Source of the DNA: Chloroflexota bacterium
GTDB lineage: Bacteria > Chloroflexota > Anaerolineae > Anaerolineales > UBA4823
Direction: 5' to 3'
DNA length: 35,168 nucleotides
NCBI GenBank assembly: GCA_030611505.1
Contig: JAUWPO010000008.1
Coordinates: forward strand, 1-35,168
Part shown: piece by piece, positions 28,706 through 35,168 of the stretch
Numbering within the stretch: position 1 is the stretch's first letter
Layout: each line of letters opens with the position of its first letter
Notes under the pieces: model-generated
The model's input: only the letters and a program-made list of their open reading frames with translations
Databases searched by the model: none
Told to the model about the DNA's origin: nothing
Program-made: the position numbers and the translations under genes

Positions 28706-28735
28706 TATTTGTTTGAAATTGGAGGACAGTGAAGG

Positions 28736-30142
28736 ATGCTCAAGAGTTATCAACGAAATTTGATCGTGATTGCTTTCATGCTTGCGGTCGCAATCTGGAT
28801 TGTTTGGCCCGACAATCCTGGTATTCACATAGGTAATTTTGAAAAAGAAATAGAAACGCGGCTTGGACTCGATTTAGTCGGAGGTGTTTCGGCGTTGTTG
28901 GAGGCCGATCTCCCGGCTGGCACATCTGTTGATCCAGAAGCGATGCGCACGGCTGTTCGAATTGTAGAAAATCGTGTCAATGGTTTAGGAGTAACTGAAG
29001 CTGTGGTGCAACAGGCGGGTGACCGTCGGGTTGTTGTTGAATTACCCGGAGAGACAGATCCTGAAAAAGCTCTATCTATCCTAAAACAAACTGGTTTGCT
29101 TGAGTTTGTGGATTTCAGCGATTTTTCTCAGCAAGATCTCTTATTAATGGGAGAATCAAAGATAAAAACCGACTTCGCAATGGAAGACGAGCCGCTCCCA
29201 TCCATAGAACCAACTCCTGGTCAGGAGCAATCTGAAGAAAGCACATCATCTGCTTCCCCCATTACAGATCGGGTTTTTAATACAGTAATGACCGGTGCAG
29301 ACCTTAAGAGTGTCCAAGTAGTGACCGGTCCTACGGGTGAATATCAGGTCTCCTTTGAGCTTACACCGAACGGGACCGGTGTCTTCGGCAATTTCACAAC
29401 AAACAATATCGGCAAAATGCTTGCGATCGTTTTAGACAAAGAAATTATTTCAGCCCCAACTATTAATGATGCGATAACGGATGGTCGTGGAGTAATCACC
29501 GGTAATTTCGATTATGAATCTGCCAACGCGCTTGCGATCCAATTGCGATACGGTTCATTGCCAATCCCCTTAAAGGTAGTAGAAACTACCACCGTGGGAC
29601 CGACACTAGGGCAAGATTCGTTACAAAAGAGCTTGATTGCGGGTGTAATTGGTTTTTCGATTGTCATCCTCTTCATGGGGCTATATTACCGATTACCAGG
29701 ATTTGTGGCTGATATTTCGATCATCATTTATGCCATATTCGCTTTTGCATTATTCCGGTTTATTCCAATAACAATGACTTTACCAGGAATAGCCGGGTTT
29801 TTGTTAAGTACAGGATCGGCTCTAGACGCAAACATTCTGGTTTTTGAACGCATTAAAGAAGAACTACGAGCAGGAAAGCCGCTGCAGCAATCCATAAATT
29901 TAGGTTGGAAACGCGCCTGGCCTTCGATTCGTGACTCAAACATTGCGATATTGATCACCTGTGGAATTCTCTTCTGGTTTGGTAGTGCTTTTGGTGCAAC
30001 GATCGTGAAAGGTTTTTCAATCACACTTGCACTTGGTATCGTCATCAGTGTATTCACTGCATTAATCGTTACAAGAGCTTTATTAAATCTTGTCCTTGGG
30101 TTTATCAAAACCACGGATTATACAAAATGGTTTGGAATTTGA
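28736..30142 (+). CDS. secD: Protein translocase subunit SecD
   Basis: LGLDLVGGVSALLEADL, VENRVNGLGVTEAVVQQAG, LLSTGSALDANILVFERIKEEL. Confidence 0.95.
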   Translation: MLKSYQRNLIVIAFMLAVAIWIVWPDNPGIHIGNFEKEIETRLGLDLVGGVSALLEADLPAGTSVDPEAMRTAVRIVENRVNGLGVTEAVVQQAGDRRVVVELPGETDPEKALSILKQTGLLEFVDFSDFSQQDLLLMGESKIKTDFAMEDEPLPSIEPTPGQEQSEESTSSASPITDRVFNTVMTGADLKSVQVVTGPTGEYQVSFELTPNGTGVFGNFTTNNIGKMLAIVLDKEIISAPTINDAITDGRGVITGNFDYESANALAIQLRYGSLPIPLKVVETTTVGPTLGQDSLQKSLIAGVIGFSIVILFMGLYYRLPGFVADISIIIYAIFAFALFRFIPITMTLPGIAGFLLSTGSALDANILVFERIKEELRAGKPLQQSINLGWKRAWPSIRDSNIAILITCGILFWFGSAFGATIVKGFSITLALGIVISVFTALIVTRALLNLVLGFIKTTDYTKWFGI

Positions 30143-30155
30143 TAAGGTTGCTGAT

Positions 30156-31097
30156 ATGTATATTGACATAATTGGAAAACGTTATTACTTCTTTGTATTG
30201 TCACTAATCATTATTATTCCGGGATTATTGTTGGGTTTGATTATGGCAAATAACGATGAATTGCCGTTAGGTATCGACTTTACTGGGGGAACTCTGATTG
30301 AAATTAGAATAGAAAGCGATCTGGACCCCCAACCGGCAGACATCGTAATCTTGTACCGCGATCTGGGGATTGACGAACCAAAAGTACAGACAACCGGTCA
30401 GGGAACTTATGTCTCTCGTTCTTCATTATTAAGCGAGGACATTCCTGGCAAGATCATTGATGAATTAGAGAAACAGTACAATGCAGTTGTAACCGTGCTG
30501 CGTATAGAAAGTGTAGGACCGACAATTGGAGCAGAAGTCACTCAACGTGCGGCCCTAGCAATTGTGGTGGTTGCCTTTATCATTGTTCTATATATCACAT
30601 TTGCTTTTCGAGGAATCCCCAATGCTTTTCGGTACGGGGTATGTGCAATTATTGCTATGCTCCATGATGTATTGGTTGTTTTCAGTATAACATTTATCGG
30701 TAGTTATTTTTGGGGGTGGCAGATAGATGCATTATTCCTGACAGCGTTGTTAACAGTAATTGGTTTTTCTGTCCAAGACAAAATTGTTGTATTTGACCGC
30801 ATACGGGAAAATACCAATATCTATCGGCGAATTCCATATGAAACCTTAGTCAATCATTCCATAGTACAAACACTTTCGAGATCCATCAATACGCAATTGA
30901 TGACGGTAGAATTTATGCTCCTGGCACTCGTGCTGTTTGGTGGGGTCACCTTACAACAATTCGCTGCCACTATGCTAGTTGGTCTTGCCTTCGGCACCTA
31001 TTCGTCCATCTTTGTTGCTGCTCCTCTGCTTGTAATTTGGGATTCCCAGGAATGGAAAACGTGGTTCCATCGTAGCAAAAGCACGGCTCCGGCTTAA
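30156..31097 (+). CDS. secF: Protein translocase subunit SecF
   Basis: GIDFTGGTLIEIRIES, LTVIGFSVQDKIVVFDRIREN; start placed at ATG 30156 in ORF 30090-31097. Confidence 0.95.
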   Translation: MYIDIIGKRYYFFVLSLIIIIPGLLLGLIMANNDELPLGIDFTGGTLIEIRIESDLDPQPADIVILYRDLGIDEPKVQTTGQGTYVSRSSLLSEDIPGKIIDELEKQYNAVVTVLRIESVGPTIGAEVTQRAALAIVVVAFIIVLYITFAFRGIPNAFRYGVCAIIAMLHDVLVVFSITFIGSYFWGWQIDALFLTALLTVIGFSVQDKIVVFDRIRENTNIYRRIPYETLVNHSIVQTLSRSINTQLMTVEFMLLALVLFGGVTLQQFAATMLVGLAFGTYSSIFVAAPLLVIWDSQEWKTWFHRSKSTAPA

Positions 31098-31111
31098 CAA
31101 CAAAAGAAAGT

Positions 31112-31885
31112 TTAACCAGTTAATATAAGCGCAATTGCACTGGTCACTAAGAATGGCCCATAGGGCATAGTCAAGTTGGGGTGATAATCTTTATTAATTA
31201 ACTTGATCATTAAAATAACTGAACTAGTTATTCCCGCTAAAATTGCTGCAAGAAGAAGACCGGATAATATGGTCGGCCATCCCAATATCAATCCTAGAAT
31301 ACAACTCAGCAGTACATCTCCAAACCCCAAAGCGTCCTTATAAATAGTTACTTCCCTTAGGCGAGCCACCTGTTTCATCACTAACCCGCCAAAAAGAAAA
31401 ATAATAAGTACGAAGATAAAACCAAATAGTCCTCCTACTAATGTGGAAATCAGACCATTAAGTTTAATACCGATAATCAACCCTAAAATAAATCCCAATA
31501 TGCTTAATTTGTGAAATATCAAACGGTGTTCCATGTCAATAATAAAAACCAGGCCCAAAAAAAACAACAAGAGCAAGAATAGTGCATAATCAATTGGTGG
31601 AAGACGATTATACCAAAGCCAAAGTGAGGCGCTTACATATAGAACATTAACTGCACAAATCCGCACTGAGTGGAATTTATCTGGTTTTGTAATTTGACGC
31701 CTACAGAATGAATAATCAAAAAAGTCTAACGGAGACCCGTTTTCTATTTTCATGCGATTAAAATGACCCCAGATGATAGGAAGCACGTCAGCCAAATAAT
31801 TGACAATTATTCCAGTTCCCCACCCTAAAAATACGAAAACTATATTCACTACATGGGGATATATGCGAATCGGTAGGTCAGGCAT
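31112..31885 (-). CDS. A24-family prepilin peptidase-like membrane protein
   Basis: VFIIDMEHRLI and ALGFGDVLLSCILGLILGWP (GxGD aspartic protease motif), multiple TM helices. Confidence 0.85.
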   Translation of the reverse strand: MPDLPIRIYPHVVNIVFVFLGWGTGIIVNYLADVLPIIWGHFNRMKIENGSPLDFFDYSFCRRQITKPDKFHSVRICAVNVLYVSASLWLWYNRLPPIDYALFLLLLFFLGLVFIIDMEHRLIFHKLSILGFILGLIIGIKLNGLISTLVGGLFGFIFVLIIFLFGGLVMKQVARLREVTIYKDALGFGDVLLSCILGLILGWPTILSGLLLAAILAGITSSVILMIKLINKDYHPNLTMPYGPFLVTSAIALILTG

Positions 31886-32022
31886 TATAATGCTCTTTGA
31901 AAAGTGTAATTATTATAGCAAGAAATAACAATTCCCTAATAGCATTACACATTTAAACGGATTAAAATAAAGTGGACATTGAAAGGAGATAATGCTAATT
32001 TCGCAATTTTTCAGAGGAAATT

Positions 32023-33333
32023 ATGGAACAATTCGTTATACAAGGTGGGTATCCTTTAGAAGGTAAAGTTACACCTTCCGGTAATAAAAATGCGGCATTG
32101 CCTCTTCTGGCTGCCTGCTTTCTCACAGAAGAACCGGTGAGGCTGCACAATGTACCGGATATCCAAGATGTAAATGCAATGCGAGCATTGCTCGAAAGCA
32201 TGGGAGTAAAGATAAAAACGATTGGCGACCACTCAATTGAAGTCAACGCTGCCCATGTCCATTTAGCAGATTTTGACCCAGACCTGTGTAAAAGAATAAG
32301 GGCATCAATTCTTCTAGCTGGTCCAGCTTTGGCCCGATGCGGTGAATTGCGTCTTCCACCACCCGGTGGAGATGTGATTGGACGCCGGAGGGTCGATACT
32401 CACATTCTCGCTCTAAGAGGATTAGGAGCTCAAGCAGAGTATGACCGTGCAAATCACGTCTTCCACTTTCGTAGTGATAAATTAAAAGGCAATGTCATCT
32501 TACTTGATGAAGCTAGCGTGACAGCAACAGAGAATACGATTATGGCTGCAGTAACGGCAGAAGGGGAAACGATCTTACGAAATGCAGCATCGGAGCCGCA
32601 TATCCAAGAGCTTTGTCAATTCTTGAATATACTTGGTGCCCAAATCAAAAATATTGGTTCAAACACTTTACACATACAAGGTGTACAGAAACTGCACAAG
32701 GGCGAGTTCACAATCGGACCAGATTATCTGGAAGTTGTCAGCTACATCGGAGCAGCTGTAGTGACGAATGGTTCTATCCGTATTATTAATGCTGGACCTC
32801 AATACCTCGATATGATTTCGATGGTATTCAACCGATTGGGAGTATATTGGGACGTAGTTGGTGAGGACATAATTGTCCCAAACGAGCAACAGTTAGTTAT
32901 TGAACCTGACCTAGGAGGTGCGATTCCGGAGATAAGCGTTATGCCATGGCCTGCATTTCCAACGGACTTAATGAGCATTGCTATTGTAGTAGCTACACAA
33001 TCAAGGGGTAGTGTTCTTTTTCACGATTGGATGTATCCAAGTCGAATGTTCTTTATCGACAAATTGGTGGGTATGGGCGCCCATGTTGTCCTCTGCGATC
33101 CTCATCGCTGCATCGTAAACGGACCGACAAAACTATATGGTGAAACGTTGGAAAGTCCGGATATTCGCGCTGGAATGTCACTTCTGTTGGCTGCCTTGGC
33201 TGCTGAAGGTACGTCTATTATCCGTAATGTAGGACAAATCGAACGTGGTTATGAACGCGTGGATGAGAAACTCCTCGCCCTCGGTGCAAGGATAGAAAGG
33301 ATAAGTGAGAGCCAAGACGTTTTGTATCATTAA
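32023..33333 (+). CDS. murA: UDP-N-acetylglucosamine 1-carboxyvinyltransferase MurA
   Basis: PSGNKNAALPLLAACFLT, RASILLAGPALARCGE (catalytic Cys), RRVDTHILALRGLGA. Confidence 0.95.
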   Translation: MEQFVIQGGYPLEGKVTPSGNKNAALPLLAACFLTEEPVRLHNVPDIQDVNAMRALLESMGVKIKTIGDHSIEVNAAHVHLADFDPDLCKRIRASILLAGPALARCGELRLPPPGGDVIGRRRVDTHILALRGLGAQAEYDRANHVFHFRSDKLKGNVILLDEASVTATENTIMAAVTAEGETILRNAASEPHIQELCQFLNILGAQIKNIGSNTLHIQGVQKLHKGEFTIGPDYLEVVSYIGAAVVTNGSIRIINAGPQYLDMISMVFNRLGVYWDVVGEDIIVPNEQQLVIEPDLGGAIPEISVMPWPAFPTDLMSIAIVVATQSRGSVLFHDWMYPSRMFFIDKLVGMGAHVVLCDPHRCIVNGPTKLYGETLESPDIRAGMSLLLAALAAEGTSIIRNVGQIERGYERVDEKLLALGARIERISESQDVLYH

Positions 33334-33358
33334 TAGATGTCCAACCCTAAAATATCTT

Positions 33359-33718
33359 CTAATTGCCTTTTTTCTTTTCCTGCTCTATAACATCCATAAA
33401 CTGGGTCACAGCATCTCGCAGCATTGGCTCTGGTAAGGCTCCTGTTTGACGGTGTACAATATTGCCATCAGACACAAATAACATCGTCGGAATCCCCTGT
33501 ACGCCAAATTTATTTGCCCATTCAGGGTTCTCATCCGTGTTTACCTTTGCCACCAGGAGTTTTCCAGTGTACTCCTGTGCCAATTTTTCCAAAGTTGGTG
33601 CCACCATACGACATGGACCGCACCAAGGTGCCCAAAAATCAACAATAGCAGGAATAGGAGATTGTAATATCGTTTTCTCAAAAGCTCCGTCTGTGACATG
33701 AATAGGTTCAGTGATCAT
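33359..33718 (-). CDS. trxA: Thioredoxin
   Basis: VDFWAPWCGPCRMVAPTLEKLA, GVQGIPTMLFV. Confidence 0.95.
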   Translation of the reverse strand: MITEPIHVTDGAFEKTILQSPIPAIVDFWAPWCGPCRMVAPTLEKLAQEYTGKLLVAKVNTDENPEWANKFGVQGIPTMLFVSDGNIVHRQTGALPEPMLRDAVTQFMDVIEQEKKKGN

Positions 33719-33852
33719 AACATCGCCTCCGTTAAATCAAAAAATGTTTTTACAAGTGATTCCGTGAAAACAATATTCCTTTGGAATCGGGCTATATTAT
33801 ACCTTGATAAGCAAAGCAAAATGACCTCTCATTGTCAAGTATAATCGTGTCG

Positions 33853-34632
33853 ATGAAGCTCAGTATAATTTCTCCTCATACAAGCGATTACATTGTTGAA
33901 ACCCGCGTTTATGAAGGTCCCCTCGATTTACTTCTTCAATTGATCGAACGAGCCGAATTAGACATTACCGAGGTGTCTTTGGCTCAACTTACAGACCAAT
34001 ATTTAGAACATCTAGATAGCATTTCAGAAGTCTCAACTGAAGAGGTATCAGCGTTTTTGGTGATTGCAGCCAAGTTAATACAGATCAAATCAGAGGTACT
34101 ACTACCTCGCCATTCGGAAAATGAAGTTGAAGAAGAAGATGTTGGTCAGGAACTCGTTCGACAGTTAAAACTCTACAAACGTTTTAAAGAAATATCAAAG
34201 ATACTTAGGGATTACGAAGAATCTGGATCACGCACATACTTGCGCATTGCGCCAACACCTAATATTGAAAGCAAAATCGATGTATCCGGAATAAACTTAG
34301 ATGATTTGCTGGTTGCCGCTCAAGCTGTATTGCTAAAATCCAAGCCAGATGCACAATTAGACAATGTAATAACAATCTCAAGAATTACTATACGTCAGAA
34401 AATAAACCTGATTGCACAATTCCTCAAGCATAGCGAACAGGGAACATTTCAGCAATTGCTATCAAAGGAACCGACACATGAAGAAATCGTTGTCACTTTT
34501 CTCGCAATGCTTGAATTAGTAAAACGCCATCTGGTTCAAGTATGGCAAGAAAGTCTGTTCGGGGGTATTGAGATTAAATTAGCTTCAACATGGGATGAAG
34601 AACAACCTCTAGATTTAGAATTTAGAGAATAA
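33853..34632 (+). CDS. scpA: Segregation and condensation protein ScpA
   Basis: VYEGPLDLLLQLIERAELDITEVSLAQLTDQYL; FLVIAAKLIQIKSEVLLP; start ATG 33853. Confidence 0.93.
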   Translation: MKLSIISPHTSDYIVETRVYEGPLDLLLQLIERAELDITEVSLAQLTDQYLEHLDSISEVSTEEVSAFLVIAAKLIQIKSEVLLPRHSENEVEEEDVGQELVRQLKLYKRFKEISKILRDYEESGSRTYLRIAPTPNIESKIDVSGINLDDLLVAAQAVLLKSKPDAQLDNVITISRITIRQKINLIAQFLKHSEQGTFQQLLSKEPTHEEIVVTFLAMLELVKRHLVQVWQESLFGGIEIKLASTWDEEQPLDLEFRE

Positions 34633-34653
34633 TTACTAAGCTGGAAGAAATTA

Positions 34654-35168
34654 ATGCCAAATAGACTAGGTCATGAGAATTCACCATATCTTCTCCAACA
34701 CGCCAAGAACCCTGTTGATTGGTTTCCATGGGGAGATGAGGCTATAGAAATTGCAAAAAAGGAGGACAAACCCATCTTTCTCAGCATTGGATACGCTGCA
34801 TGTCACTGGTGTCATGTGATGGCTCACGAATCTTTCGAGGATCTTGAAACTGCATCTATCATGAACCAGCATTTTGTTAATATAAAAGTTGACCGCGAGG
34901 AAAGACCCGACTTAGATAACATTTATATGAATGCTGTTGTGGCATTGACAGGTCGGGGTGGATGGCCAATGAGTGTATTTCTAACCCCTGAGGGACAGCC
35001 TTTTTTCGGAGGCACATATTTTCCTCCAGTTAGACGATACAATATGTCATCGTTCAAGGAAGTGCTTATCAATGTTGCCCGCATATGGCGTGAAGACCGT
35101 TCCCAATTGCTGCATTCCAGTGCAGAGCTGACAGAACATCTAAAATCCAGTGGGATGTTGAATGAAGC
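34654..35168 (+). CDS. Thioredoxin-domain YyaL/SSP411 (spermatogenesis-associated protein 20)-like protein, truncated by window end
   Basis: Manual translation: [92 protein letters not shown]...; open to the window end and not listed in the ORF track. Confidence 0.92.
   Translation, partial: MPNRLGHENSPYLLQHAKNPVDWFPWGDEAIEIAKKEDKPIFLSIGYAACHWCHVMAHESFEDLETASIMNQHFVNIKVDREERPDLDNIYMNAVVALTGRGGWPMSVFLTPEGQPFFGGTYFPPVRRYNMSSFKEVLINVARIWREDRSQLLHSSAELTEHLKSSGMLNE

Noticed and set aside
29728-30114. 128-aa minus-strand ORF antisense to secD
   Set aside because: Overlaps the conserved SecD C-terminal TM region; not a plausible gene.
31904-31950. GTGTAAT / ATTACAC inverted repeat upstream of murA
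   Set aside because: Seven-bp arms separated by more than 30 nt in AT-rich sequence; likely chance.

Overview
The window appears to be a chromosomal segment from a Chloroflexi/Anaerolineae-like bacterium; this lineage call is an inference from gene content and protein style. It is mostly housekeeping and accessory-metabolic genes. In order: a short 23-bp tandem repeat block and a decayed small ORF; feoAB; a methyltransferase; a complete hypA-B-F-C-D-E [NiFe]-hydrogenase maturation operon on the minus strand; a tatA / thioredoxin-VKOR fusion operon; trmFO; an M28 (glutaminyl cyclase-like) peptidase; hflX; an aminotransferase-pckA operon; a lone tyrosine recombinase; a radical SAM/HhH putative DNA-repair protein; tRNA-Leu(UAG); tig-clpP; a tightly packed HAD / rlmN / lipid kinase / methyltransferase / SpoIIE-like phosphatase / mini P-loop gene run; secDF; a prepilin peptidase; murA; thioredoxin; scpA; and the truncated start of a YyaL/SSP411-like gene. 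No CRISPR array, rRNA or complete transposon is visible. The best candidates for something under-described are the SpoIIE-like phosphatase coupled to a 122-aa P-loop protein, the N-terminal-thioredoxin VKOR fusion paired with TatA, and several palindromes or repeats placed precisely at predicted promoters (radical SAM gene, tRNA-Leu, tatA/trmFO, integrase). All family names come from motif recognition by eye; no database search was run.
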